61,822 bases of DNA from Enorma burkinafasonensis (GCF_902150035.1 NZ_LR597511.1:1-61822), one strand, 5' to 3'; counted from the stretch's first letter, positions 7,713-16,840 are shown. A program made the numbers and translations. The notes: generated by a model from the letters alone, not told the origin.

Positions 7713-8714
7713 ATGTCTTCCAAGCATCCGCGCCGACGCGCCGTCCTGACGGTCGCCGCGAGCGCGCTCATCCTCTGCGCCCTGCTGGCGCTCGCCTCGC
7801 GCATCGTCGCGCCCAAGAACAACCAGGCCGAGTTCGGCCAGATCGACGCCGAGGCCCACGGGGTGCTCGGCGAGCCCGAGGACTCCATCGACGTCCTCGT
7901 ACTCGGCGATTCCGAGGCGTACTGCGCCTTTTCGCCGCTCCAGCTATGGGGCGAGCAGGGCATCACCTCGTATGTGTGCGCCACGAGCGGCCAGCCCCTG
8001 CCGTACACGCGCTCGCTGCTCACACAGGCGCTCGGGCGGCAGCACCCGCGCGTCGTCGTGCTCGAGACGAACTGCCTCTTCCGCAGCTTCACCCCCGGCT
8101 ACGCGCTGCTCCGCGGCGCGCAGGACCTCTTCCCCGTGCTCGAGTACCACAACCGCTGGAAGTCGCTGCGCGCGGAGGATGTCACGTCGACGCCGCGCGC
8201 CACCTGGTCCGATGAGTACAAGGGCCACAAGGTGAAGACCGACGTCGCGGCCGCCGACGATGCGGGCTACATGGCGCCGACCGAGAACGTCGCCGTGATC
8301 CCCATCCTCAACTACTGGTACGTGCAGGACATCGCGCGCATCTGCCGCGACAACGGCGCCGAGCTCCTGTTGGTGAGCACGCCGAGCACCAAGAACTGGA
8401 ACACGGCGCGTCACGAGCGCACCGCCGAGCTCGCGCACGAGCTCGGGGTCGCATACCTCGACCTGAACTGGCAGGATACCCGGGTCGCGATCGACTGGCG
8501 GCTCGACACCTGCGACGCGGGCGACCACCTCAACGAGCGCGGCGCGCAGAAGACCACCCATGCCCTCGGCGAGGCGCTGCGCGCGGGCTTCGATGTGCCC
8601 GACCACCGCGGCGATGCCGATTTCGCCACATGGAACGATGCGTGCGCGCGCTACCGCCGGCAGGTGGACGCCATCGTGTGGCCGGACGCCGCCGCGCCGG
8701 ATGCGAGCGCGTAG
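7713..8714 (+). CDS. SGNH-hydrolase-fold membrane-anchored protein, DltD-like
   Basis: A 333-residue protein with one N-terminal transmembrane anchor (about 10-30) and an extracytoplasmic SGNH-like domain. The nucleophile block is VLGDSEAY with Ser67, and a D-H pair at 271-272 (GDHLNERG) fits the C-terminal catalytic motif. The position after the MBOAT gene, 11 bases downstream, is that of DltD. It probably completes transfer of the aminoacyl group to a surface polymer. It is only distantly DltD-like by eye and could also be related to AlgX/WssI-type acetyltransfer partners. It is the last gene of the operon. Confidence 0.75.
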   Translation: MSSKHPRRRAVLTVAASALILCALLALASRIVAPKNNQAEFGQIDAEAHGVLGEPEDSIDVLVLGDSEAYCAFSPLQLWGEQGITSYVCATSGQPLPYTRSLLTQALGRQHPRVVVLETNCLFRSFTPGYALLRGAQDLFPVLEYHNRWKSLRAEDVTSTPRATWSDEYKGHKVKTDVAAADDAGYMAPTENVAVIPILNYWYVQDIARICRDNGAELLLVSTPSTKNWNTARHERTAELAHELGVAYLDLNWQDTRVAIDWRLDTCDAGDHLNERGAQKTTHALGEALRAGFDVPDHRGDADFATWNDACARYRRQVDAIVWPDAAAPDASA

Positions 8715-8730
8715 CCAGGAGGCACGGCCC

Positions 8731-8802
8731 GCATGGGGCCGCGCGGCCGGCGCCCCGTCGCGCCCCGCATAGGGCCGTGCGGCCGGCGCCCCGTCGCGCC
8801 CC
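8731..8802. repeat. Two tandem 36-bp GC-rich repeats
   Basis: Positions 8731-8766 and 8767-8802 are head-to-tail copies of a 36-base unit with two differences (g/a and c/t). They lie directly after the DltD-like gene and before a hairpin. The unit is almost entirely G and C and contains smaller self-complementary stretches. It may be a slipped-strand duplication with no function. Confidence 0.85.
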
Positions 8803-8821
8803 ACTTCATTACAACTCGGAT

Positions 8822-8849
8822 ACCGCGCGCGATCGTCGTCGCGCGCGGT
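8822..8849 (+). terminator. GC-rich hairpin downstream of the dlt-like operon
   Basis: An 11-bp perfect stem, accgcgcgcga with tcgcgcgcggt, encloses a 6-base loop. There is no T-tract, so termination would be weak or factor-assisted. It also lies in the leader of the DAHP synthase gene, where it could stabilise the 5' end of the transcript. Confidence 0.45.
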
Positions 8850-8913
8850 GGGCGCAGCAGGCATAATAGACCGCACGAAACATACCGTCGCCCGGCTACG
8901 AAGGGTCACCACC

Positions 8914-9942
8914 ATGTCCATGAAGTTCAAGCGCCTGCTCCCCATCCCCAAGGAGATCCGCGAGGAGATGCCGCTCGCCGCCGAGACCGCGGCCAAGAAG
9001 CACGCCTTCGACGCGCAGGTCGCCGCCATCCTCACCGGCGAGGACGACCGCCGCCTGCTCATCGTGGGCCCCTGCTCCGCCGACCGCGAGGACTCCGTCC
9101 TCGAGTACGCCACGCGCCTCGCCGGGCTCGCCGAGCGCGTGCGCGACCGCCTGCTCATCGTCCCGCGCGTCTACACCAACAAGCCGCGCACCAAGGGCAC
9201 CGGCTACAAGGGCCTGCTGCACAACCCCGATCCCGAGGGCCCCAGCGACCTGCTCGGCGGCATCAAGGCCATCCGCCGCATGCACCTGCGCGTGGCGGAG
9301 GAGACCGGCATGTTCACCGCCGACGAGATGCTCTACCCCACCAACTACCAGTACCTCATCGACGTGCTGGGCTACATCGCCGTGGGCGCACGCTCGGTCG
9401 AGAACCAGGAGCACCGCCTCGTCGCGTCGGGCGTGACCATGCCCGTGGGCATGAAGAACCCCACCGGCGGCTCGACAAGCGTGATGCTCAACTCGATCTT
9501 CGCCGCCCAGCAGCCGCAGACCTTCATCTTCCGCAACTGGGAGGTCGAGACCTCGGGCAACCCGCTCGCGCACGCGGTGCTGCGCGGCTACATCGGCGAG
9601 GACGGGCTCAACTACCCCAACTACCACTACGAGTACCTCGAGCGCCTCGCCGAGAAGTACACGGAGGCCGATTTTGCCAACCCCGCCGTGATCGTCGACT
9701 GCAACCACGACAACTCCGGCAAGCGGCCGCTTGAGCAGATCCGTATCAGCCACGAGGTCGCCGACTCCATGCGCCGGTCCGAGACCATCCGCCACATGGT
9801 GCGCGGCTTCATGGTCGAAAGCTACCTCGAGGACGGCAACCAGCCGCTCGACGGCGGCGTGTACGGCAAGTCCATCACCGATGCCTGCCTGGGCTGGGAG
9901 AAGACCGAGCGCCTGGTGCTCGACCTCGCCGAGCGCATCTAA
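8914..9942 (+). CDS. aroF: Class I 3-deoxy-7-phosphoheptulonate (DAHP) synthase
   Basis: A 342-residue enzyme for the first step of the shikimate pathway, condensing phosphoenolpyruvate with erythrose 4-phosphate. Type I (AroFGH) motifs are visible: LLIVGPCSADRED near 45-57, PRVYTNKPRTKGTGYKG near 79-95, GARSVENQEHR near 153-163, MPVGMKNPTGGS near 171-183 and DCNHDNSGK near 262-270. The length fits the family. ATG 8914 has aaggg 8 bases upstream; ATG 8920 is an alternative. A -10-like cataat lies upstream at about 8863. It is monocistronic, with a strong hairpin after the stop. Confidence 0.93.
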   Translation: MSMKFKRLLPIPKEIREEMPLAAETAAKKHAFDAQVAAILTGEDDRRLLIVGPCSADREDSVLEYATRLAGLAERVRDRLLIVPRVYTNKPRTKGTGYKGLLHNPDPEGPSDLLGGIKAIRRMHLRVAEETGMFTADEMLYPTNYQYLIDVLGYIAVGARSVENQEHRLVASGVTMPVGMKNPTGGSTSVMLNSIFAAQQPQTFIFRNWEVETSGNPLAHAVLRGYIGEDGLNYPNYHYEYLERLAEKYTEADFANPAVIVDCNHDNSGKRPLEQIRISHEVADSMRRSETIRHMVRGFMVESYLEDGNQPLDGGVYGKSITDACLGWEKTERLVLDLAERI

Positions 9943-9961
9943 CACCCACCCGATAGCTCAC

Positions 9962-9994
9962 GCGCGGCGCGCACCTTCGGTCCGCGCGCCGCGC
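9962..9994 (+). terminator. Hairpin after the DAHP synthase gene
   Basis: An 11-bp perfect stem (gcgcggcgcgc and its complement) with an 11-base loop lies 20 bases after the stop codon. It is followed by aaatca rather than a T-run. It probably marks the 3' end of the aroF transcript. Confidence 0.5.
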
Positions 9995-10123
9995 AAATCA
10001 CGGCCCGTATGGCGCCGTCCGCCTTCCTTGGAGTTTTCCGGAAGCGAGTGCCTGCATCTTCATGCGGTGAACGGCCGTGCTGTTCTGCCCGCAAATCCGC
10101 AGGTCGCAGAAAGCCCAGCCTGC

Positions 10124-10161
10124 GTCTGCCCTGCGAGCGCGAGAGCAGACATTCTTTTTTT
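10124..10161 (+). terminator. Possible intrinsic terminator inside the 704-bp gap
   Basis: A 6-bp stem, gtctgc with gcagac, encloses a 15-base loop and is followed by attcttttttt. It lies about 180 bases past the DAHP synthase stop, after another hairpin. It could therefore end an unannotated small transcript from 9995-10160, in which no credible ORF is visible. Confidence 0.45.
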
Positions 10162-10272
10162 AATATCTATTCCGCTTCTTTACGCGGACGTTTTCCCAGC
10201 TCGATTCCAATAGATGCTGGCTTTTGTTCTCGCGGTGACCGGGATGGCTCCACCCGTTGCGCCGAGACTCCA

Positions 10273-10395
10273 CGAAAGTGAGAACTAACCGGCGGCATGT
10301 CGCGTAGCCGAGCCATGCTCCCCGATCGACCCGCTGGTAGCGGAGACGGAGATCTCTCGGCTACGCCTTGACCCCCTGGTTAGCTCTCACTTTCG
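10273..10395. repeat. Large imperfect palindrome A1 (123 bp)
   Basis: An 18-base outer arm (cgaaagtgagaactaacc) pairs with the far end with one mismatch. A second symmetric 10-bp stem, cgtagccgag (10303-10312) with ctcggctacg (10356-10365), lies at the same distance from the centre. An apical hairpin ccgct-ggt-agcgg is near the centre. It lies between convergent genes and is one of seven related elements in the window. It is followed 80 bases later by element A2, as B1 is followed by B2. Confidence 0.8.
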
Positions 10396-10475
10396 GCACG
10401 TTTCCCGACGGCCGCGTCTCCACAACGCACGGCATCTTGATGCCGTGCGCCCTTGGATAACCGCACGCGGCGCCT

Positions 10476-10614
10476 GTTTTTCAAATAGTTGGTGCCTTTA
10501 TCGCGGGGTATCGGGTAGAGCGGGCGCGGACGTCGCTTAATACGCAGGAACAGAGCCCAGCGTTCCCGCATCTACTACGCAGGTCCCCGATAAGGTACCG
10601 ACTACCTGAAAAAG
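10476..10614. repeat. Large imperfect palindrome A2 (139 bp)
   Basis: The ends tttttcaaatagttggtgcc and its partner (aaggtaccgactacctgaaa and following) are complementary apart from a few wobble or mismatch positions. GCAGG lies at the exact centre (10544-10548). A gtag motif (10515-10518) and a ctac motif (10572-10575) are placed nearly symmetrically. It is clearly homologous to B2 at 17180-17316, sharing several internal blocks. Between A1 and A2 is a small hairpin (gcacggcat with atgccgtgc) around 10431-10452. Confidence 0.8.
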
Positions 10615-10646
10615 TGTTCTAGACCGCACTCCGACACGGGCAGCGC

Positions 10647-11303
10647 CTACCCGAGCGCGCCTGAGCCTAGCAGGTCTCGCACCTCGAGCAGGCTCGCGCA
10701 GATGCGGCTCGCGATGCGGCGCATCTCGTCGTCGGGCGCAGCCAGGTCGGGCACCATCACCGTGCAGAACCCGCCCGCGACGCCGGCACGGACGCCGTTG
10801 AAGGAGTCCTCGAGCACGAGCGCACGGGACGGCTCGGCGCCGAGCGCCCGCGCCGCCTTGAGGAATACATCGGGCGCCGGTTTGGCGTGCTCGACCTCAA
10901 GGCTCGAGATCACGGCGCCGAAGTAGCGCCGAACGCCAGCCGTGTCGAGGTGATGCGCGATGTCCTCCGGCGTTGAGGATGAGGCGACGGCCATGGGGAC
11001 GCCCTGCTCATCGAGATATCCGAGCAGCTCGTCGAGGCCGGGCTTCTTCTCGACACCGAGCCGGAAGCGCTCGGCCGCGACCTCGTGCCACACGTCCCAT
11101 AACCGCTGCGCATCGACATCGGCACCGAACCAGGCGTGCACCACCTCGGCGAACTCCGCGCCCGCGGTACCGCGCGCGGCGTCGGCGATACCTTCCTTCA
11201 TCGGGAGCCCCATGCGCGCCAGCGCGGGCTCCCAGCAGGCGCCCCAGACCTTCTCGGTATCGAACATGAGGCCGTCCATGTCAAAAATCACGCCATCGAA
11301 CAC
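10647..11303 (-). CDS. HAD-superfamily phosphatase (beta-phosphoglucomutase/PGP-like)
   Basis: A 218-residue hydrolase with motif I FDMDGLMFD (Asp8, Asp10), motif II AVASSSTP, the conserved Lys in KPAPDVFLKAA and the acidic motif LVLEDSFNGVRAG. The helical cap inserted after motif I places it in the subfamily that contains beta-phosphoglucomutases and small sugar-phosphate phosphatases. The substrate cannot be deduced. It has its own upstream region and converges with the non-coding elements A1/A2. Confidence 0.85.
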   Translation of the reverse strand: MFDGVIFDMDGLMFDTEKVWGACWEPALARMGLPMKEGIADAARGTAGAEFAEVVHAWFGADVDAQRLWDVWHEVAAERFRLGVEKKPGLDELLGYLDEQGVPMAVASSSTPEDIAHHLDTAGVRRYFGAVISSLEVEHAKPAPDVFLKAARALGAEPSRALVLEDSFNGVRAGVAGGFCTVMVPDLAAPDDEMRRIASRICASLLEVRDLLGSGALG

Positions 11304-11357
11304 GGGAAACCCCTTCCATCGTCACAGTGGCCGGTGCCGAAAGCACCGCGCCGGATA

Positions 11358-13106
11358 CTACATACCATCCGCGCCGCCGCGCCAGCGGTCGATGCAGGCG
11401 CAGAGGTCCTGCGGGCGCGGGAGCGCGAGCCCGCAGGCGACCTCGCCGTGCGGGGAGATCTCGCGCCAGCCGCGGCGGCGGACGCGCTCGATGAGGTCGG
11501 CGGCGAGCTCGGCCACGGGGCGCCGACCGTCTGCGAGGCCTCGCTCGACGATGGCGCGCATGAGCTGCGCGAGCGCACGCACCTGCTCCGGGTCGACGAG
11601 CTGCTCCGTGCGCCGCAGGTCGACCGTGCCGCTCCCAACGGAGAAGCCGTCGAGCCCCTGGGTGCGCACCTTGAGCCCCCGGCCAGCGCCGCTTCGGGCA
11701 GCGCCCCGGTCGCGCTCACGGCCGCGGGCACCGGACACGCCAACCCGCACGGCACGGTCGCGATCCCCCACGACGTCGCTGTCACCCTCCGGAGCCTCCA
11801 GCCCGCGGGCCGTGCAGACCACGCGCACCCGCTCGGTCGCGTCCGCGGCGCGATAGCGATCCATCAAGATCACGGTATCGGCGACCGGGAAGAACGCACC
11901 CGAGCTGCCGACCACGATAATCGAGCTCACGCCTTGGCGCTCCCAGAGGCCGCGGACGCGTTCCACGAAGGGTGTGATGGGCTCGCGCTCGGCGGCGACC
12001 ACCGAGGCCATCAGCTCGTCGCGCACCATGAAGTTCGTGGCCGAGGTGTCCTCGTCGATGAGCAGCACGCGGGCACCGGCCTCGATAGCCTCCACGGTCG
12101 CCGCGGCCTGCGAGGTGCTGCCGCTCGCATCGAGCGTGGAGAAGCGCGCCGTGTCGCGCCCGTCGGGGAGATTCGCGATGAATGGCGAGACATCGACCGC
12201 TGTGACCGGCCGTCCGTCCTCGGAGCGAACCTTCATCGCCGTGGCGTCCGTGATGACGAGCTCGCGCCCGTCGCCCAGCACGTGGTCGTAGATACCCTCC
12301 TGCAGGGCCTTGAGCAGCGTCGACTTGCCATGGTAGCCGCCACCCACCACCAAGGTGACGCCGCGGGGGATGCCCATGCCGCGCGTCTGCCCGCGGTGGG
12401 GCAGATCGAGCGTGACGCTCAGGCTCTCCGGCGCCTCGAAGGGCACCGCACCCGCAAGCGGGCGCGCCGAGACGCCGCTCGCCCGCGGCAGGACCGAGCC
12501 GTCCGCCACGAACGCCACCAGCCCACGCCGCTCGAGCTCACGGCGCACGGCGAGCTGGTCGTCGGCGAGCTCGGCAGCGGAGCGCGCGGCGGCGAGCGCG
12601 TTCCGGTCGCACACGAGCGCGCGCTCGGCGCACGCGGGGATGAGGTCGAGAAGCATGCGGCCGAGCGCCCGGGCGTCGACGGTCCTCCCGTGCGCGGGGA
12701 AGCCCGCCTCGAGACGGAGCGTCACCGACCCGTCATCGGCGACCTCGCAGGCCGAGCGCTCGAGCACCTCGGGCCCGGGCGCGCTCGTCGCGATGAGGCC
12801 GCTTTTCCCCGAGCCCCGCACCGTGAAACTCGCCCGCGCGGCCTCGGCGGCGAAGCGGCGCACGAGCAGGTCCTCGAGGGCGACCCTGCGATGAGGGGCG
12901 TCGATGAGGTCGCTGGGAAACTCCGCCGCCTCAGCCGAGACGCACACGCTCACCTGCGACGGCGCCGCGAAGGGGTCGCCCTGCACATGGTCGATCGAGA
13001 GGACGAACGGCCCGAAGTCGTACGCTCCCTTGAGCGATTTGTACGCCGAGTAGCCGCGGCCGTCGATGGCGCGCAGCCGCCGCTCCAGGTCCATATCGGT
13101 CGCCAT
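11358..13106 (-). CDS. ABC-class ATPase (ABC_ATPase family, PF09818-like)
   Basis: A 582-residue cytosolic protein of a family described only as predicted ATPases of the ABC class. A P-loop-like GGGYHGKSTLL sits mid-protein, with a signature-like GSTSQAA region and a Walker-B-like segment VLLIDEDTSATNFM. No transmembrane segments are visible, so it is not a transporter. An internal stretch near residues 455-495 is low complexity. GTG 13112 or ATG 13106 both fit the upstream ggggaggt; ATG is used. The function is unknown. Confidence 0.8.
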   Translation of the reverse strand: MATDMDLERRLRAIDGRGYSAYKSLKGAYDFGPFVLSIDHVQGDPFAAPSQVSVCVSAEAAEFPSDLIDAPHRRVALEDLLVRRFAAEAARASFTVRGSGKSGLIATSAPGPEVLERSACEVADDGSVTLRLEAGFPAHGRTVDARALGRMLLDLIPACAERALVCDRNALAAARSAAELADDQLAVRRELERRGLVAFVADGSVLPRASGVSARPLAGAVPFEAPESLSVTLDLPHRGQTRGMGIPRGVTLVVGGGYHGKSTLLKALQEGIYDHVLGDGRELVITDATAMKVRSEDGRPVTAVDVSPFIANLPDGRDTARFSTLDASGSTSQAAATVEAIEAGARVLLIDEDTSATNFMVRDELMASVVAAEREPITPFVERVRGLWERQGVSSIIVVGSSGAFFPVADTVILMDRYRAADATERVRVVCTARGLEAPEGDSDVVGDRDRAVRVGVSGARGRERDRGAARSGAGRGLKVRTQGLDGFSVGSGTVDLRRTEQLVDPEQVRALAQLMRAIVERGLADGRRPVAELAADLIERVRRRGWREISPHGEVACGLALPRPQDLCACIDRWRGGADGM

Positions 13107-13236
13107 GCCCACAGGGCACCTCCCCTGTCGCGGCGCGCCCGGCTCGCTGCCGGCAGGCGCCGTGCGACGCTACAATGCAGTGCGTACCCATCGTACCCGA
13201 TGGCCGCCCGAAGCGCCGCGATATCGAGGAGGACCC

Positions 13237-13872
13237 GTGCTCAACATCGTGCTCTACGCGCCCGAAATCCCCGCGAACACCGGGAACATCGGCCGGACCT
13301 GCGTGCTCACCGGGACGAGCCTGCACCTGATCGAGCCCATCGGCTTCTCGCTCGACGAGCGGTCGCTGCATCGCGCCGGGCTCGGCTACTGGCAAAACCT
13401 CGACCTTGCCGTCCATCCCAGCTGGGACGCGTTCGTCGAGCGCTGCGGGCTCGCCCCCGCCGGCGACGAGCCGCGCCTGCACCTCCTCACCAAGAAGGCT
13501 CGGCGCATCCACACGCAGGCGACGTACCGCGACGGCGACTACCTCGTGCTCGGCAGCGAGAGCTCCGGCATCCCCGAGGAGCTGCTCGCCCGCTACGCCG
13601 CGCGCTGCGAGCGCATCCCCATGCTGCCCGACGCCGCATCGCTCGAGAACCGCGACGCCTGGGCGCAGGCGGAGGCCGCGCGCACGGCCGCGCGCGATGG
13701 GGTGGCGTCCGGCTATGCCGAGGGGCACGGGCCCCTGCGCGCCCAGGACATCTGCGGTAACTTCATCGACCCCGAGGACTACCGCATCAGCGCGCTCAAC
13801 CTCTCGAACGCCGCGGCCGTCGTGCTCTACGAGGCGCTGCGTCAGACCGGGTTTCCCGGCATGGAGCGCTAG
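13237..13872 (+). CDS. trmL: tRNA (cytidine/uridine-2'-O-)-methyltransferase TrmL
   Basis: A 211-residue SpoU-class (SPOUT) methyltransferase that methylates the wobble ribose at position 34 of certain leucine tRNAs using SAM. Motif 1 is PEIPANTGNIGRTC near the N-terminus, motif 2 is LVLGSESSGIPEE and motif 3 is RISALNLSNAAAVVLYEA at the C-terminus. The start is GTG 13237, preceded by gaggagga; longer in-frame starts run into the divergent ATPase gene. It has a small insert of about 20 residues after IPMLPDAASLENRDAW that TrmL from E. coli lacks. It converges with the patatin gene. Confidence 0.9.
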   Translation: MLNIVLYAPEIPANTGNIGRTCVLTGTSLHLIEPIGFSLDERSLHRAGLGYWQNLDLAVHPSWDAFVERCGLAPAGDEPRLHLLTKKARRIHTQATYRDGDYLVLGSESSGIPEELLARYAARCERIPMLPDAASLENRDAWAQAEAARTAARDGVASGYAEGHGPLRAQDICGNFIDPEDYRISALNLSNAAAVVLYEALRQTGFPGMER

Positions 13873-13917
13873 GGGCGACCGCGCACGGCAGCCGCTCACC
13901 GCGCGCACCCAGCGCCC

Positions 13918-14844
13918 TTACGCCAGGTACTCCTTGAGCGCCGCGAGCGTCGATGCGCCGTCGCGTCGGCCGACCTCGTACACGCGGTCCAGCTCCGACG
14001 GGTCCTTCACCGAGATGGGCACCTTCACCGACTCGCTCGGCCTGATCACGAAGACGCGCCCCGCGCGCTCGAGCTCGGCGAGCTCGTCGAGTTGGGCGTT
14101 GTAGCGCTCGTGCCGGTCCGCCAGGAGCTCGACGAGCCGGGGGTAGTGCCTGAGCAGCACGCGCAGCGCCGGCATGAGGCCGTTCGGCTCCTTGCGGTAG
14201 CCCGCGGGCTGCGTGCAGACCACGACGCAGCGCTCGTAGCCCTGGTCGAGCATCCAGCGGAACGGGATGGAATCGGCCGTACCGCCGTCGAGGAGCCGGC
14301 GCCCCTCGAGCTCGACCGGTCGCGAGAGGCCGGGAATCGCCGAGGACGCGCGCATCCACTCGACATCGCCGGCATCGCCTCGGTTCACGTCGTGGTAGAC
14401 GGCCTCACCGGTCTCGATGTCGGTGGCGACCGCCGTGAAGCGCATGGGGTTCGCCGCGTACGTCGGCGTGTCGAACACGTCGAACTCCCACGGCAGGCGG
14501 CCGAAGGCGAAATCCTCGCTGAAGAGGTTCCCTGTCGTGACGAGGTTGCGCAGGCCCGCGTAGCGCGGGTCGCGGCAGTAGCGCTTGTTGTACCTGAGCG
14601 CGCGGCCCACCTGGCACGACTTGTAGTTGCAGCCGAAGGTCACGCCCGCGGAGACGCCGATGGCGTGCGTCGCCTGGATGCCCTGCTCGAGCCAGGTGTC
14701 GAACACGCCCTCCGTGTACAGGCCGCGGAAGCCTCCGCCCTCGAAGACCACGCCCGTCGTGTGCGCCGGCAGCTCGAATGCGGGCCGTTCCTCAGGCGCG
14801 CGCAGGTCTGCAACCCGGTAGTCTCGCGCTTGTCTTCCGCTCAT
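13918..14844 (-). CDS. Patatin-like phospholipase (RssA/YjjU type)
   Basis: A 308-residue serine lipid hydrolase of the patatin family. The oxyanion motif GGGFRG (about 36-41), the nucleophile elbow GVSAG with Ser65 and the catalytic Asp in LLDGGTADS form the expected Ser-Asp dyad. No signal peptide is visible, so it is probably cytoplasmic. The start could be ATG 14844 or GTG 14853. The physiological lipid is unknown. Confidence 0.87.
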   Translation of the reverse strand: MSGRQARDYRVADLRAPEERPAFELPAHTTGVVFEGGGFRGLYTEGVFDTWLEQGIQATHAIGVSAGVTFGCNYKSCQVGRALRYNKRYCRDPRYAGLRNLVTTGNLFSEDFAFGRLPWEFDVFDTPTYAANPMRFTAVATDIETGEAVYHDVNRGDAGDVEWMRASSAIPGLSRPVELEGRRLLDGGTADSIPFRWMLDQGYERCVVVCTQPAGYRKEPNGLMPALRVLLRHYPRLVELLADRHERYNAQLDELAELERAGRVFVIRPSESVKVPISVKDPSELDRVYEVGRRDGASTLAALKEYLA

Positions 14845-15014
14845 GTACTCCACGACCTATCTCTGCGCCACGCGGGCGCCCATCACGCTTATCGACGAAA
14901 CAGGCACTATTGTCCTACAACGGCACCGAAGCGCAACCGGGCCGAGGCACCGCGCCCGTCAGTGACCCGTCGCGAGGCCGCCCCATACCTGGTCGGGGAT
15001 CGGCCGCGGAAGCG

Positions 15015-16244
15015 TCAGCGCGCCACGCGCACCCGCCGCCGCTCGAGTAGGTACGTGAGCGCCGCAAGGCCCCAGGCCACCAGCGAGAACGCGGCGCCCA
15101 CGGCGCCCACGTGCGCGAGCCCCGGACCCGAGACCACCGCGCCGCCCATCGCCGTGCCGAAGGCGATCCCCATGTTGAAGGATGTGGGCTCGAGGGAGCT
15201 GGCGAGCGTGAGCGCCTTGGGGTGCCAGCGCAGCGCCGCGTTCATGAAGACCGACACGCACGGCACCGAGACGAGGTACATCGAGAGCCCCACGCAAAGG
15301 ATCGCGGCGACGCCGCCCAGGGCGTTCCCGCCCAGGACCCACACCCCGAACAGCAGCAGCGCCTGCACGGGAAACGTCACGGAGAGCGCCTTGATGCCGA
15401 AGCGGCTGTCGAGCCACCCCGAGAGCAGGTTCGAGAAGAAGCAGGCCACGCCGTAGGCCATGAGCACCGCGCTCGCCGCGACGGCGTCGAGCCCGAGCAC
15501 CTGCTCGAGGTAGGGCGTCACGTACCCGTAGAGCACGTACACCGACCCCACGCCGAACAGGAAGATGAACACGCCGCACGCGACCTGTGGCTCGCGGAAG
15601 AGCTCGACCTGCTCGCGCATGGTCGCCGGCGCATCGGTCGAGCCCGTGCGCGGCAGCACCGCGAGCAGCGCGACCGATGACGCCACGGCGAGCACGAGCG
15701 CCGCCACCATGATGAGGTGCCAGTCGAGCGCGTGCGCCACGATCTTGCCCACCGAGGTGATGAACACCATCGCGACCGCGAACGACGCGTAGACCACCGA
15801 GATCGTCATCGACGAGCGCTCGGCGCCCACGAGCTCGGGGATGTAGGTGATGCCGAGTGCGAGCAGCCCGCCCGACACCGCACCCAGCAGCACGCGCGAG
15901 GCGAGCAGCAGCTCGAACGTGGGTGCGAACACCATGACCACGTTCGCCAGGCAGAAGAGCGCCGCGTACACCGCGAGCAGCGGGTAGCGGCGGAAGCGCC
16001 CCGTCACGATCGCGAGCGTGGGCGTGAGCACCGCGTACGCGACAGAGAAGAAGCTGATGAGTTCCCCCACGCGGGCGAGCGGTACCTGGAACGCCGCGGC
16101 GAGCTCGGCCTCGATGCCGATCACCACGAACTCCGAGCACCCGAGCGCGAAGCCGATCAGCACGAGCAGCGCGACGCACGCGAGCGCCCGCCCGCGCGAG
16201 ACGGACGTCGGCGCGGGCGCCGCGGTACCTGAACCACCTGACAC
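15015..16244 (-). CDS. MFS transporter, drug:H+ antiporter-1 type
   Basis: About 409 residues with 12 predicted transmembrane segments. The first helix is ALLVLIGFALGCSEFVVIG, typical of the YdhP/AraJ-like DHA12 group, and the cytoplasmic loop between helices 2 and 3 contains the reduced motif TGRFRRYPLL. It probably exports a small molecule; the substrate is unknown. GTG 16244 is chosen because it follows a gggggga Shine-Dalgarno, while TTG 16286 lacks one. Confidence 0.87.
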   Translation of the reverse strand: MSGGSGTAAPAPTSVSRGRALACVALLVLIGFALGCSEFVVIGIEAELAAAFQVPLARVGELISFFSVAYAVLTPTLAIVTGRFRRYPLLAVYAALFCLANVVMVFAPTFELLLASRVLLGAVSGGLLALGITYIPELVGAERSSMTISVVYASFAVAMVFITSVGKIVAHALDWHLIMVAALVLAVASSVALLAVLPRTGSTDAPATMREQVELFREPQVACGVFIFLFGVGSVYVLYGYVTPYLEQVLGLDAVAASAVLMAYGVACFFSNLLSGWLDSRFGIKALSVTFPVQALLLFGVWVLGGNALGGVAAILCVGLSMYLVSVPCVSVFMNAALRWHPKALTLASSLEPTSFNMGIAFGTAMGGAVVSGPGLAHVGAVGAAFSLVAWGLAALTYLLERRRVRVAR

Positions 16245-16360
16245 AGAAATCCCCCCGATCGAATCTTGACCGAGGGGATTGTACAACGGACGGGCCCTAA
16301 AGGGCGACCGGTTCGCGCGGGCGCCCCGCCGGGCGCCGGGACCGCTTCCGCCAGACCGCG

Positions 16361-16840
16361 CTACTTCACGGTGAGCACCGGCACGTCCACCGAGCGCAGC
16401 ACGCCGAAGCTCACGCTGCCGAGCATGCCGCGCAGGGCGCCCAGGCCGCGGCGCCCCATGACCACGAGGTCGATCCCGTGCGACTCCACGTACTCGGCGA
16501 TGCCCTCGACCGGTGAGGACGCGACGCCCGCCGTGATCACGACCTTACAGGTCGCTCCGTCGAGCGCGTCATCGACCGTACCCTGCATGTCGGTGCGCGC
16601 GCGGTGCACGAGCGCGCCCATGATGTCGTCGTTCTCGGTACGGTCGGGATCGGACAGGTACGAGAGGTCGTCGAACGCGTTGCCGGTGAGCGTGGGCGAG
16701 GTGAACGCACCCGTCGCGACAATCGCCAGCACGTGGACCGTCGCCGTGGGGTCATCCCCCGCTATGCCGAGCGCGATATGCAGGGCGCTCTTCGCGTGCT
16801 CGGACTCATCGTAGGGAACCAGGACGTTCTTGAACAACAT
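16361..16840 (-). CDS. Universal stress protein (UspA family)
   Basis: A 159-residue single USP domain. The N-terminus FKNVLVPYDESEHA and the nucleotide-binding motif MGRRGLGALRGMLGSVS match ATP-binding USPs (G-2x-G-9x-G-S). The start ATG 16840 is preceded by gaaaggagc. It stands alone on the minus strand, and the 526-bp gap between its start and ispD contains palindromes B1 and B2. Confidence 0.92.
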   Translation of the reverse strand: MLFKNVLVPYDESEHAKSALHIALGIAGDDPTATVHVLAIVATGAFTSPTLTGNAFDDLSYLSDPDRTENDDIMGALVHRARTDMQGTVDDALDGATCKVVITAGVASSPVEGIAEYVESHGIDLVVMGRRGLGALRGMLGSVSFGVLRSVDVPVLTVK

